64,000 nucleotides of DNA, taken from Cyclospora cayetanensis (Eukaryota; Apicomplexa; Conoidasida; Eucoccidiorida; Eimeriidae). The notes below the pieces were generated by a model. It had not been told where the DNA came from, made no database searches, and worked only from the letters and a program-made list of their open reading frames with translations. Position 1 is the first letter of the stretch. Each line of letters starts with the position of its first letter. The stretch lies in NCBI RefSeq assembly GCF_002999335.1, contig NW_020312073.1, positions 47,579 to 111,578 of the forward strand. The letters run 5' to 3'. Positions 29,901 to 44,900 of this stretch are shown piece after piece. A program made the position numbers and the translations under genes.

Positions 29901-32900
29901 TCATAGCCCGATACCATGAGCTCCAAGCGGCCTCCAAACTTCTTAACCGAATCAGCGCTCCACAGTTCCGGTCGTATGTACACTTGGCCTTCCAAGGCTA
30001 ACAGACTAACTTTAAGAAGCGAGCCATGTGCGTCGTGGAATTCGAAAGCCCCCTTAACCACCTCTGCCTTGATCTCAAATTCTGTCTCACCCGGAAGCTT
30101 GAAACTCAACAAAGAAAGAAAGAACCCAATAGCCCGGCAGTACATATCTTTGAAATCCGCTTCTCCGACGCTTTGAAGCAAGGAAACAGGCATTGCCGTG
30201 TCCACGTCTTCATGCTCGGTTGCATCCGGACTTTCTGAAGGACTCACGCCCTTTCGGCGAGAGTTTACACTGTGCCACGCCACTTCACCTTGCAAGTCGC
30301 GCACATCTGTCCCTTCTACCCGTTGAACACCGGGATCACACGCATTCAGTTTCACTGCCGATGAGCCGCAAGCAGACATGAGCTTAGCAAGAAGCAGCAG
30401 TTCTTCTGAATCAACGCACTCTTCATCTTCGGCTTTGCGAAGGTCTCCTCCAGGAACGGATGGAACCAAGGTCGCCCGTGGTGAGACCACTTGTGACTGA
30501 GCCATTCGGCGACGTTGAGAGTTTACGTTCAGCTCTTCACGCTCTGGGGATTGTGTGTCCCCGACTCGTATCCCCCATGTAGCAGGCTGTTGTACTGGAG
30601 TTGAAGCGGATTCGCTACTGGAGCTGCTGCTTCTGGTTGGCTCAGAGATATCTTCTTCAAGCTGCTGTTGTGGCAAGCTAGACATAGCGTTCAACTCTTC
30701 CAGAGCCCGTCCAAAGGCACCACCCCTACGCTGCTGGCGCATCCGTGCCAAAGCCATGGAGGCAATAATCGCTGGTTTGGGGCATCGCTCGCCTCCCTCG
30801 AGCGATGCCCAATCAAAGAGAGGGCGGTGCCGCTGCTGAGGGGTGGGATATGCGTTCTCCCACATGGTAAAAGCATAGTCCCTCAAAAAATGGAGCAAAC
30901 TGCCTTCCATAGTTAGGTCCCCTAGGCCAACTGAATAGTTTGTAACCCGAACTGCTGCGAAAGCGTTCCCAGCAGCTGAAGCTGATGCAACCCCAGAAGG
31001 CAGTACCGAGCCAGGCCCCTCAACCGTGGGGGCCCCCCTCAATAATACACCAATGCCGCCCGTAGACTTGTCGGATCCTGGCGGGTAGAGAAACTTCGGA
31101 AGCTTCTCTGAATTTGAGGAGGTTGCAGTCGGGAGAACAAAAGGGCTCAGGGGCATGTGGGGTTGCTTGCGCGTACTTGCGGATGACGTCCGCGTCAACT
31201 GCAGGTCTTCCACTCGTAATGGCTGCTGCTCGGTAAGGGCCACTATAGCAGCTTCTGCGGCGGCTGCTGCTGCAGCGACGGAAGACTTCATGGCTGTTGT
31301 TGCAGCGGTTGCAGATTTAATGACCTGAAGCTGTTCAAGCCTTGCCTGTGTCTCCAAGCTAACAAGACCTTGAAACATTTCAAATGAAAAGTGCACCTGG
31401 GGATCCGAAATTGTCAGGCAAAACTTGGCTTTACCTCCCGGACACCCTGTCCACAACGTCACCACCACACAGCACAACAGCTTAGTTCGGAGCGTCAAGG
31501 AAGATGCCGGAAAATACACTATTCTTGCAAATCCACGAAAATAGGTATCTGTCGGCATTTTGCATGGCAAAGCCAAGAAAGGGATACCCGGCGCGAAAAC
31601 AAAAAAAGCAAAAGGGTATCAAGAAAAAGCCGACGCTGTGGAAAGCAAGGCACCAGCTTGTATTAAATAAGAATGATGCAACAGCGATGACCCACTGAGC
31701 ACTTTACATGACACCTCTTGTTACTGTACTGCCGCACCTGATATAGTAGCTGTAGATGGCGCCACAGATAAGAGACAGTCCGTACGCTGTTGCAAGTTCG
31801 GAAGGAGCAGGGCCCCCCCATATCCCTCAAGAACATCAGGGAAATTGTGGAGAACGACAGCTCCTTCATCTGGTTGACCCGCCTGCAATTTGTCCATAGG
31901 CAACGCTTGTGACGACTTCAGGAAGGAGAATGCGGCGATTTGTTTCATGGTTTTGTTTTGTGGTGGTGCTGAATGTCGCTGTTGCTGTTGATGAGATTCT
32001 GACGTGGGCACCTGAAGCCCTAGGTTACATGGCCGTCCAGTTGGATCAAGGACTGACTCGGGGGAGTGCTTCGACTGGACAAATTCGCTGCAGGGAAATG
32101 GTGACCCCACCATTGCGCTGAGCTCTCTGACCTCCCCACACACGTTGAGATCCGGACCCCGTTGCAACAGACGGAATGTGCCAGCAGTAAGGAACCCAAC
32201 AACAATTTGTTGCTTCCGCCTTTCATCAGGGCACTCCTCCTCCACGCATAGCCCCTCACGACTTGTCGCTGTCAGCATGATCTGCATCAATAAAGAACCG
32301 AATATATCGCCACATTGTCAAGACTCCCAATGCCTATACGCTTTTTGTAAGTCTCTGTTTGCCGGATTTCCGATCCGGTAAAGCAGTCTCACTCGCGCTG
32401 CGCCCCTGTCCAACATATGGCTGTAGGTGGATGTAGTATTCATCAGCTATTCTCTGAGGTTCCCACCGAATTGCAGACATATCTTCAGTAAGCGATGTTT
32501 CTGTGAATGCACGAAATGCTCAAATCACCTGAAGCAGAGACCTTGAAAGAGGCTGACCCTGCATCCACTGGCCCGGGGTTTTTTCGCTCCTGCCTGCGTC
32601 GGAGGGTTTGGTGCCGCTTATGGCGGCAAGTGACTTCAGCCTAGCCTGCATAACGAAGAACCCTCGCCTTCAGAAACGTCCCTGTGAGTACAGCCGCTTT
32701 GGTGGTGTGTGCCCTTTTGCTCACACATTGCCATGTACAACAAAAGATGTGAAAGCCTGCATGCACTGTGCGAGGGCTTGTACCACATTGATACGCGGCA
32801 TGCGTATCCTGCAGCGAATTGGACCAGTCCTCGTTCACGGCCTTTTACCGAGCTTACTTTGGTCTTCCTTTTGAGAGACGCGATACTTGCAACCGCATGC

Positions 32901-35900
32901 GGGTCTCCTGGCTTGCCTGGAGTGTCACACTGGGCTGGAGCATCGCCTCCCTCCCCGAGAACAAACCACAACTCAACTCCCTTGACTGTAAACTCGAGAA
33001 TCTTTTGTAGCTTTGCTCCTACCAAAGCGGCCTCACGCTTGGATAGGGTCACTGTGGGTTTTCGCTGCTCTGGTGGGGACGGAGGAGCGAACGAGTGCCA
33101 TTGCGCAATCGTGCCTTCTCGAGCAGACGAATTGAAGGCACTTGTAAGCCGTCCGCGCTCACCACGGCCTGCGTGCATTGCAGAGACAAAAGTTTTAAAG
33201 CGAAACGGAGCAGTGCCGGCAAGGACTACGTTGACATCACAAAAAAGTGTCCAAGGTGCCAGCTCCGTTTCCCTTTTAAGTGGGAGCATCAACCATACCT
33301 GCAGGAAGGCCCGTGTTGGACGGGGACAGATATGACTGGGCAGCCCGCAATTTGCTTTCTACTGGCGTAGCGCTGATAGATGACGTTCCGGAGATTGTAG
33401 ATCCCACAGATCTCAGGATCCTGCTAACACGGCCCTTGGCAGTCAGAGGGCTTCCTTGCGAGGGAATAGATTCGGGAGCGGACCGCTCCGCCTTCCGCCG
33501 TCGGCACCAGAAACAGCCTAAAATTAAAAGACAGACATAAAAGGCCCCCACTGCAAGCAGCTTTTGCAAATAATGGTGAACCGTTTGCAAGGAGGAAACC
33601 AAACAGTATGTCGAGCATAGGGGTTTGGGGTTCTACTGAAAATCCTGGGAAGACCGTCTGTATCTTACATAAAATACGACTCCAAAAGCCTTGTGGCTTC
33701 CTAACGCTTGTTAAAGTTTTATCTCCTTCTGCATCGTCTGGGGAACATTGAGCTCCTTCAGGGGACGAAAAAGAGTGCGCATCGCTGGTTGAGTGCCGCC
33801 GAGGACCCTGCGGAGCCGGCATGGGACCAAGACGAATGGAGCTCCTAAGCTCGCCCTGTGGAGATGACTTCCCGAAAGGCATTTGCGTAGATGACGCATC
33901 AGCTGAATGTGCCCCTTGGAAAGGCTCAGAGACCGGCGAGGAGTCTCCGTATCCGTGAGTGCCTTTTATCTGCAGGGCACACACGCAGAGGCAGCAAGAA
34001 TCTACTGGACGACCACAGGAGCACACTGAACCGAGCCAAACATCGCCTGTTCGCACCCGACCTGGCTAGTAGTCTTAAGATTGTAACAGACCAAAGCCAG
34101 TACTGCTGTAGAGCTATGCTGAGCCATCTAAGATATCCACCAGTTTTTAAAAGTGCCTCTAATCAACACATAGGAAAACGTATCAGCGCACCGGCGGTGG
34201 ATGGTTGCTCGCTTTCAAATCCACGTGGTGCTGAAAGAGATCGGTCGTTTCTAACCTCCAAGGAGAAAGAGGGACTGCAGTGTCCACCGCCGCAGTGCTT
34301 GATTCAGCTACTTCTCTTGCTGCAGCCTCGGCCTCGATCACTTGTAGCACCTGTTGTATGGACATCGGTGTAGGCATCTCAGGCAGCTGCAGAGGGAGGT
34401 AGCTGTGCCAATCTTCTGGTGCAAGGGATGGAGGAGGAAGGGCGGGATAGAGGAGACACAGTATGCCAAGGCCTCTCCGTTGCAGCAGCAAAGACCTGTG
34501 GACAGCTTGTTCGTCCTGGGTTGCCGCACGAGGCTGCCGTAGCTGATCCGGAACCGCAGGCAAAGAACTCTGAGATTGCAGCTGGGCGACCCTTAAAAGT
34601 TGATGGGTGCTGACACCAACAGGGGAGAGCCATGAGGCAGTAGAGTAGCAGCATCCAAAGCTAATGGCAGGAAACTGCAAGCTGAAATGTTTCAACTGCT
34701 GTAAAGCTCCGAACAAGCTGGTGGCCCAAGAATACACTGTAGCTCCTTGAAGGGCACATAGTTGTATCCTCATGTGGGATAACTCCCCGGAGACAAAAGC
34801 TTTTTCGTCAGATATCCACAATAACCCCTGCAGCAAAGGGTCTTGTACTGCAGTATCCGACATCAGCACCTGCGGTACAGGCAACCTGGTCTTGTGCACA
34901 GAACGCCGAGTTGATGCTACGCCGGATAAACCCGAGGCTTGAGTCCCAGTTGTATTTACAGATGCGGCGCCCTGAGGGGTGTGGGATCCTCCCAATGCCT
35001 GTGCGCTCGTGGCGAAGGCCCCAGAGAAAAGTTTAGGAAGGACGGAAGCATTTTGAAGCAGCCTGACGCCGTCCTCTCCTCTGACAATGCAGTCACGTAG
35101 AAATAAAACCAGGCGGAAAGGCTCAATTACGGGTTCTGCTTTCTCTGCTTGGCCTACCACCCCTCCATTTGCATCAGCTTCCTGAACCACCTTCCCTCCA
35201 TACACTGCTGATCCAAAAACTGAGCGAGATGCCAGCCCGTGTGTTAAGCGCTGCTGTTGCACGAGCAGTTCCGGAGGCCGCTCTTCGGCAACAAATGTCA
35301 CCTCCAGATCCTTGAGAAGAACCTCCAACACGCAATCCGCTTGTTTGGGTTGCTTCTCCTTGGATGGCGTGTAGATCTGCTGTGCACTGGAGTTCTCAGC
35401 CTCGCCAAACGGGCTATCTAGTCGTGGGTCTCCACCTTGAGAAAGTACAATACGGGGAGAGCTGCTTTGAGCCACTTCCTGAGCAGATGGGATCGCTGCG
35501 TCACGTAGACGTGGCCGCTTGAGCAATTGCAGCCTCAGAACTGGTGCTGTTGCTTTTACAGAGCCGCGAGAAGGTCCTTGCTGCACTTCTGCAGCTGCAA
35601 GCCGTTCAAACGCTGCTGTTGTAGCAGGTGCCGCCATTGCAGCTGCCGATGCCGCTGAAGGAGACGCCTGGGTTCCTGGAAACTGCAGTGCTGAAAGGGG
35701 GAACGGCTTTCCCCTTTTCACGTCTCGCTGCCTCGGCGTTGCGCGGTTTGGAAGAATCACAGACCCAATGGCCTCTTCTCCACCGGCTGGGTTGTTAGCA
35801 TACCACCGCAGCTGTTGTTGCTCGGAGGGAGAAATGGGATGTGAGGATTTTCTTACGCCCCTCACGGTGATGATAAGATCAAGAGCAATGCATGGCGATA

Positions 35901-38900
35901 TTGGAGCAGCAGAAAGACAACAAAGGAAATAGAATGCCTCTGAACTCAGATTCGGCCGGACAGCAGTGATCGGGAGTAGTCGCTTGGTGGCAGGAATGGC
36001 AGGAAGGTTGAGAAGCTGACAAGGGGATGGAAGTGTTAGTTGCAGAGAATGAATGCAGAGAGACACAAACGAATCATGTGTGAGCCGTTCCAACGCAGTC
36101 CGCAAGGCCAAAGATAGCTGCAACAGGGAACCAGGGAGAGCGCCCCACAACCGGGTGTCAACTTTGAGAGCTGCCTCCTCTGAGCCTTCAACTGCTGCTG
36201 TATCGTCTCCAATGGACAGTCCTACGGCTGGGCGGGTTGGCGCCCCAGACGCACCAGTGTCAGGTTCCTCGTGCTGGGGAGGTAAGAGCGAACGTCCTGG
36301 GTTCGAAGGCGGTGAAGGCGCTGCTACAGCCAACTCGGACGAATTCGCCAAAGTTGGCAGACATTGAACTGCTGCTCGAGCCGCCTCTGCTGCTTTGTGC
36401 TCTTGTTGCTGCATGCCCATGCGGATGGCTCGCAGACCCATCGATAGACGTGAAAGCACTGCAGTCATTTCTCCATCCTTTCCAAATAGCTGAGTGAAGC
36501 AATCCACCTGTACGAACACCCAAAGAACCCACGGGCTAAAGGTTCTATGCTACTTTCTCTGAGATGATTCTTAGCTACATATCTTTGATAATCACTATCC
36601 TATAGTCGATGACAAAAGAGTTGCCAAGAAGCCTGTGTCTCTGTCTGCCCATGAGATTTCAGAGAATGTGACTCCAAAATAATAGTAGGCTGCCTTACAA
36701 GGAATGGAGAGCAACAGCAAAATGTGGGGCATATATCTCCTCTGCAGACAATTTTTGTGCCAGGTCGACAGCCATCAGGAGCTTGGTACTTCAAGGGTGC
36801 TCGCATGTCTCGGCATGGTGTATTGGAATGATCCAGGAGTCTATACATCAAGGATATATGAGGCGAGATATTTGCAGCCCCTCGCAGTCTCTCAGAAGCA
36901 GCGGTCTTCTTTTCGTCCTGCTTTTCGTCTTCTTGTGTGTTGAGTTTGAGTGCAGCTCCAGCAAGTGCTGCCTGTGCTGCTGGTGTGGTTCGTGCGTTCA
37001 TGCCTTGCAATGTCCTCATCGCAGCTCTGTCGGGAACGATAGAGGCTTCGTGCCTCTCGTCTGAACATAAGCACACATGAGAGACACAGCCACCCTAAGG
37101 AATTCCAGTACTCAGAAGTGGAACTCGGTGCCTCTAGAGGATCACAGAATCATGAAAATCCAAAAACAGATGGTGCGTGCACTCGTCGTTATCAATTGGT
37201 TGCGTTGACTGATTCTGGTAGCTTAGTGCGCAACCTTGCACTTCCACGTTTGTCCTCATCCTGTCTAATCTTACTTGTAGAGCGCCTGCCCTTACGAGCT
37301 ATGACCATTGATTCGGCTTCAGCCTTTGCCTCTTGGAGCCTTCGCTGTAGAAGAGTTCTCTCTTTATTCGTCGATGATTGAAGCAGCACTGGGATCAAGA
37401 GGATGCGCCCCTCTTGTGCCCGGAAGTACGTGCCAAAGGGAGGAGGAGAAGGAAGAGAAACAGACAGCCAATCTTCTGTCCACACTTCCCTTAACAGAAA
37501 CGTAAGCTGTTGCACTTCTTCCACTACCCTGCTGACTGTATGCCTGCTCGTGCCCCGGCCTGCGGATTTACATGACGTTGATATTCGCGAAGCGTCTACC
37601 ACGGGAAGTCCGCTGCCGGCGATCCTGGATTTGTCAATGGCGGCCACCTGAGCAACTGTGGGAGAACCTCTTTGCGCTCCAACAGCTGTATGCATTCGGC
37701 GACCTACCGGCACATATGCCGCCAAATGACTCTTCGAGCTTCCGCTGGCAGCACTCTCTGCTTCCTGATTATCCGCATTTCCAGCAGTGGATGTTGCGGC
37801 GGCCGAAGGCGCTGTGGCACAGCCGCTGCGGTGCTTCTGTTTATTCTGTCTCGACTGCATAGCGGCAAGCGCTGCTACGGCTCCGGCTGCCCTGCATGGA
37901 TTTGCAGCAGCCTTGTTGTCTTGTAAATAGACTGCACTCCAGATGGCGACGCGCTTGACCTCCAAATCAATTGCTGTGCATGTAAGGAGCTCTCGCTCTT
38001 CTTCACATTCCTTGGCAGGAATTTCCACAACGCGCCGCTCCTCCCGCTTGGCACGTGTGGCGGTTGGTTTTGCTGTACGCGGCACTGAAGCTCTTGCTCT
38101 CACCTCGGTAGTCTGTCCCACAACGCGCTGCATTTGGTCAAATGCAGATCCCATGGGCACAATACCCTCCATGCTGAATCCATAACGGCACACCCACAGG
38201 GAAGCAAAGGCTTAAAGAGGCGCAGCAAAAACCTGGCTCACGGGCCCGAAGGGCCCCTTACTTTTCTATACCCAGCGAAATGAAGGGGCCTCTACGGAGT
38301 GCACCACCAGAATCTCAGTTCACGCAGTTGCGGTACCCAGCAAATACTTATAAAGAGAGCGAAGCACATACCTGGGCGTAGCACTGGAAGCCCGCATGCC
38401 TTGCCTGCCGGTACCAGAGCGCTCTACGTTCCCGCTCTGTCGCAGTCGTGATCTTCCAGGCATGTTGGCATGACGCGCGAAAGGCGACTGAGTACTGGCA
38501 TAGGCGGTTGCTACATCGCTCTCGAAAGGATAATACCTCAAGGCACCTCGTCCACTTGGGGTGCTTGACACGAGCTCCAGTAGACCAGAATTAGCGCTGT
38601 TCAGTGTAGAAAGAGTCCGGCGCGGCTTTAAAAGGTTTCGTGGCCACGCTATGCTGCTACCAAGCTTGCGAACAGGCGGGGATACCTTACGCGTTGGGGC
38701 AGCCACCTCTGGAGGCCGCCGCTTCCTTGTAGCTCCTGCAGTGCGTGGGCTCTCTGCGTGGCGTGTTTCCGGATCAGTGTAGTTTTTCATGTCTGACACC
38801 GCCCCTTGGCGCTCAGTATAACGGCCTGCATTACCCCCTCCTGTCCGCTTCAAGTGACGCCCTCGCCACGAACGCGGATCGAACTGACCGCTACTCCCAG

Positions 38901-41900
38901 CTGGGCTTTCCGATACCACTGCGGCATTATTTGCATTGCGCGACCCAAAAACCCGACGGAAAAAGGATGAACTCCCACTGCTGGGCAAGCGGCGGGGTGC
39001 AGCAGACGAAAACTGTCTCTTAAGGCGTTCGACTTCAACGGCACTTTCCGTCCTTCTCGAAGTTCCTTGCCCTGTAGAACCGGTTATTCTACCTTCTGCG
39101 AGACCCGGGTAGGACGCCCTGATCTTCCTGTCATTGGATCCGGTCACAGATCCTTCCGCACTGGCGTATCCCTCCGGCCATTCAGTGTCGGGTTTATGCT
39201 CCCAAGGAGTTGTGTAAAGAGACTTACGAGATCTCCGTAGCTTACGTTCGCCGCTCTGAGGGCGATCTCCCGTATCGTCGGCTAACCAGACGCTGCGATG
39301 CAAGGCCCCGGGTGTGTCACCCTCCTCCTCCGAATTTCCTTCCTCCACAGTTTTCAAGTGCGCGAAACGATTGGGCAGCACATCGGTATCCACTTCGACC
39401 CTTCCCGAAGAACTGCCTTTCGACAGAGCCTTTGTCGTTCCCGCGACAGTTCGTCGCTTTTTTGCGGGAATCAGGCGAAGGCATTCAGCCTTAAAATTAA
39501 GGTCGAAAAAGACCGCGCTGGCAAACGCCCAGGTACAATTCCTCAAGAGCGTAGCCTCCAATCGCCAAAGGCCCACCTGCAAAGCATCCTTGAGCTCCTC
39601 GTGCTTTCCGCTGGTGCTACTGCCTGTCGGCACGCTGGTGTACATGACCCTTAGGGCCGCATCAAGTCGAACTCCTATGGCTTGGGCATCCGCAACAACT
39701 ACCCGGCTCAAAGAAGAGTCGAAACGCAGCCCTCCACACTGGGCTGCCATGCTTCGGGGGACACAGAGATCTGGAGAAAATAATACAGGAAACGGAGGAA
39801 ACGCTAGACCTGCGTCCCCCCCAGTGGGAACGTCTGTAGAGACACTGCTAGCCGTGCTGCTTGTATCCCCATTGCTGATGCTACTATGTGTGCTCACGCC
39901 GCTACTGAACAGCACTTGGCTCTGCCGTCGCCTGCGCTTCATAGCTGCCCGCTTCTCCTCATGTTGCTGTGTTACATATGTTTGCTCTCCAATATCATTA
40001 CCCGATGTGTCGAAAACTGGTGCCACATCCGCGTGAGCAGTGCAGTCTGCGCAGGGGGCCTCGGATGACTCTGCATCTTCAGCTGCGAAGGGACCGTTGG
40101 CATCATCAATAAGCAAATTGCACGTTACGTCTTTAAGCATTAAGTCTATCGTCACTGAAACGCCCTTGGGATTCTGAGTTTCAGATTGTGTCTTTGGCGA
40201 TGTTCTTGGAGAGGCCGGCGCTTGCTGCGGCGCACTAGAGACACCTGCATTCCCACTCCGACATTCCCCTGCGGCATCAGTGCCACTGGGAGCTTTAGAT
40301 GGGCTGCAATGGGGTGACGCACCAGGGCCGTGCATCTTATCCTTTGAGGAGGACCCCCTTAAGCTCCTCTTTCGCCTTCCCCCCCCGGAAAGGCTTCGGG
40401 AAATTCGTCGCGGTCCATCAGCTGCTAAAGGTCCTAGCAAGCTACTACCGTCGTCTGAGAAACCTTCGGGGGGTCCCCAGCGACTGAATGTAGTCTTGGC
40501 TTGCTTTCTAAAGTTCATATTTCCACGTGAGAGGCCACCGGGGGGCACTGAGTTGCTGCTGTAAGTGCTCGTGTCGCCGCTACCTTCAGAACCCCTGCTA
40601 CTATACATGTCGGCTCGATGCTGTTGCTGTGCGCGGCGCGTTAGCGTAAACTGCCTCTTGATGGGGCGCTTTTTGTCGATCTCCGTAGCGGCGTGAAGAT
40701 TAAGGCCTGCTACGCGCGCTGCCCTCTGGGATCGAACATCTCCCAACAAGCACGCAAGGAGGCACCGCGAACGTATTGACTCCTCGTTCCAAGAATTGTT
40801 CAAGCATAAAGCTGCGTCTGTTAAGCAGCAGAGAAGATTGGCAGTTGGAAACGCATGCACGGACTGTAGACATATCTGGGCTTCGGTGTTCTTTGACTCT
40901 GGTTGAAGGCGGAGAGACAAAAACATCTGATCTCTCTTGATGCTGCTGCTGTCCTTCCGCTTCGACAGGAGATCCTCCTTCCCGGTTTTCTTCCTGCCCT
41001 CCCGTCTTTGTCCAGCCTTGTCCTCGAATAGCAACAGATTGAGAGGCGGGGTTCCTAAAATGCCAAAGCAGCAGTCGTGCCCGATGTGGGATTGTGACTC
41101 CACTGGTGGGTGAGTGAGGTCTCCCTTTCTGTCATCTCCCAAGGTCCAGTCTCCCACCACGTCGGATGACCAGCACCCATCCTCCCCCGATGCCATCATT
41201 CCTCCATACGACCTCTCGGGCTCACTAGAAGAGCCTTTAGACAGGGAACTCTCTTTGGTGTCATGGATGGCATCGTCCACATGGCTGTCCTCAGCATTAC
41301 CACCCCTCCACTGCCACTTCCACCCAAAGTGGTGGTGCTGGTTTTGATCTAGTGGCTGCCCTGTGGCATTCGTACGACTTCGTGCATGACGCAGGAATCC
41401 TGAAAGACTGCGCTTCTCCCGCGACTTTGTAGCATCATCTGATGGATAATTAGGCCCGTTCTCTGTGCCTGAACGGGCACGGCCGTGTATGCAGTGACGA
41501 AGGGTTACCAGGGGGGAGGGCATTTCCTCCTCTGATTCCAGGGAAGACGGGAACGAACTATCTCCTGTATTCTTTTCATTTTGCTGCGCTTCGTCATTGT
41601 CATCTGAGGCTGTCCCCCAGCTACTCTTCCTATGGATCTGCCTTTGATCGCTCTCCACGCCCAGGCTGTCGAGGGGCTGGGATGCATGAACTCGCTCCTC
41701 ACACAAGACTGCGCCATTCCTAGGTGTGGCCTCGTCAACTATTCTTGCCCGCCTCCCAGCCTGCCTCTTCAGCTCTTGCTCTTGCTGCTGTTTCTTATAT
41801 AGCAGCAATTGCTGCTGCAATGGGTTGAATAAGTGGCCATTATCTGATGCACCAGAGACCCCATAAGGGCTGGAAAGAACCCTCTTTCCCGCGACATCCC

Positions 41901-44900
41901 CAGTACTTCTTGCTCCAGGGCTACTCGCCCTGCAGCGCTCGACGCGAATCCCAGGCACGGCAGTTGAATGCCTCCTGTTCGAGCTTGTCCCCGCTTCGGG
42001 CACTTGAATTGCTGGACACTGAGAAGACTGCCTACCAGTCTGCGAGGATGTACTCCTAGGTGTGGGCTGGTTGCTGCCTGACCATTCCCTCATCTCGGAG
42101 CGAACAAGAGCGGCAGGATCACTTTCTGCAGAATAGGGTACTGGGGAGGACGGGAGCGCACGGCCGGCCGACGAGCCCCAGCGTCTGCACTGAACTCCTA
42201 TATGAACCACTTTCTTACACAGCACGATACTGCGCCTATGCGTGCCTTGGGCTTTTGAATGTTCAATGAAAAACTCTCCAACTTTGGCCTTCATGCGAAT
42301 ATCTTTCCGCTTCTTCCTCAGAGACACGCGGGCCTCATAGATCCTCAGCAGCACCGCCAGATACTGCTGTTGCGTGTACATGCCAACACACAGACATCCC
42401 ACCCTGGCGGAGATCTGCAGCGGGGTTAGCGCGGTGTCTGTTCCAGTCCTGCCGAGCGCATCAGCCCCATCCGTACCAAACCCATCTGGAAAGATCCCGG
42501 AGGGCACACTTTTACCACTTGCTAGCCGACGCTGAGCGACCCTCCACCGCTGATATGATTCCTTGTTTTCCTGTCCAGGCCCAAGGAACTTTAAAGGAGA
42601 AATATCACTCGTGAACCTTTTAACCATCTCTGTATCACTAAAAAACCAATTAAGACGATGGGCTTCTGCACGCCAATGGACAAAGAAAACTCGACCGCAC
42701 AAGCAAATCGTGCTAAAAATTATTAGCCACCCCTGAACGTCGGGAAGATCTGAGATCGGCCAATACTCAGAGTGCTGGCTTCACAACGAAAAGGTATGCC
42801 GTGACATGGGTAGAAAAAGTAAAGTGGAGGTTATGCCTATGTTTATGCATTGCTCACCGCATTCTGACCATGGCCCACTGGTGGGTACTGGCAAGAAAGC
42901 GTCTGGTGCTCTCTGTGAAGTTTCTTGGGACGTAGGACCTCCGGGGTCTTTGGATGGCAAGGAGCCTGAACATTTCCTGTCTTCATCGCCATCATGAGTG
43001 GTCGTGCCTGCTGGAACTGCTACTGTTCCCCTCAACGCATCCCCAGTGCTGCTTGGGAACATTCCCTTCCTGGGAGTCCCTTGAACTGGGGGGGAAATCC
43101 GTGGCTGCTGGTGTTGGTTCTCGGTTGACCTAGCTTTTGGTGACTTCGTGGAAGCACTTTTGCGTTGCAGAGATCCGATTTGTGCTAGTTTCAAGAGCAG
43201 CGTCTTAGGATCTCGAAGCGCGTCGGTGTAGGGGAATGAAATAGGATTGAGGAATTGTATGCATGCAGCCAGAGAGATAAGTTGAGTGCATACACCCAAG
43301 TTCACCCGACCCACCTTCACGTCCACTTTTTGCTGAGGTGCCTTTGTCGTCCCCACCTGTAGACGGAGGTTGTGCCGTACATACACAAACAGGCATAGGC
43401 ACATGCACACACACGCATACACAGGTGTGGTGCATTTACACATGCAAACAAAAGCTGACAAGGGCAAACCATGGATGGGGGCATGTTGAATGTGTTACGG
43501 CATAAGTCGATCTAGGGAAAAGCCCGAACGAGGCAGATAAGGCACGTACAGAAAGTTCGAGACTCACATTCACATCAAATACGGAGAGCACCGTGCAGTC
43601 CGTAGTGAGGCTTGATGTGCCGTTGGTGTTCGGGGATTGAGCCATCACTGCTGCTTCTAGTGCGTCGAGAGACACATTTAGCGTTTCCCAGACAACGGAA
43701 CGGTCCCGACTTTTAACAGTCCGATTTAATCGGAGAGTCGTTGCAGACGCTTTGAGTCCACAGCACGACGAGGCGAAGCCGTGAGCCTCGACCGGTTCAT
43801 AGTGTACATCCGACAGAAGCCGATCCTTCAAAGCACAAGAAGATTTGTGGGCCCACAAATAATCTTCGATGAATGTATCCGCATCTGAGTCGTCATCAAT
43901 GCGTTCTGAACCGCCAAGCTGGCCATTTTGAGCGGCATGCCGCGGTGCTGCTTTTGCAGAAGGACTGCACACCCCAGTGTCGCTGGGGGAAGGTGAAACG
44001 AAGGAATCTGAGAAGGAAAGAACCTCTGAGTGAGGATCTGCAAGCGACGGGACAGATGAGGAATTCCTTGAAAACATGTATTTATGCGCCTCGAACTCTT
44101 TCCAAGCATCCGCGGCCCGCTCACCAAGAAAAGCAAGGGGCCTACCCGCTGCCGCAGCTGCTAATGAGCGCTCTGCCCAGTCCCCGTCCCAGCCACGTTT
44201 GATAGTGCTAGTCTCCGAAGGGCTGCTGCTGGTGCGGCCTTCGCTGTCACCACGGGCAGCTTGACTTTCCCAAGGATTCCATCCAAAACGGCCATTACCG
44301 GCAGCTGCTGATTCTGCAGCCGCCTTAGCGGCCGCCTCTGCCGCTGCCCGATGCTGCAACTCCTGCGCCTCGGCAAGGACGTCTCTTCTCAGATGAGACA
44401 GTACGCGAGAGTAATCAAGGGAGGACAAATGGTAAATCTGAATGCAACAGACAAGAGAAACCCATGTTCTATCATGCAGGAGATGCTTAGGAGGCATTCA
44501 AAGAGGAACCTTGTCTGAGTGGACTAGGGGGCAAAGAGCTTCTGCAGCTATTTATACTATTTGGCGGAATCCATATAACACTGCCAATGATGGTGATACA
44601 CTGACCACTGTAGCTTTCGGGGCTGTGAGCCGCAGTGTGTTGTCGACGTTGGTGCAGTACCCCAGAGCAAGGCCCATGGCATCTTCTGTGGTAGTCGGCA
44701 GTAGACAATCTTTCTCCCTGAACAGGTCCCAAGTAGCAAAGCTCATCTGCGTAAGCGGCCACACACACACACACGCACGCACACAGAATAGATGCGGTGG
44801 ACGCATTGTTACACCACAGGAATTACAGAGATTCTTGACCCTGCATGCAACCTGCAATCTTTCAGGAAAAAGGGGGGCTTGCATTTGCTCAACCCCCACC

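Noticed and set aside
37077..37191. Stop at 37192 followed by a new open frame, suggesting two adjacent genes
   Set aside because: The domains before and after complement each other as one VPS13 protein. The stop probably lies past a donor site in an intron, although cDNA has not been seen.
39314..40036. 240-codon plus-strand frame inside the giant VPS13-type exon
   Set aside because: Antisense shadow of Ser/Arg-rich coding sequence; no recognisable domain or start context.
44760..44786. CA repeat considered as a CRISPR-like or satellite array
   Set aside because: Simple dinucleotide microsatellite with no spacers.
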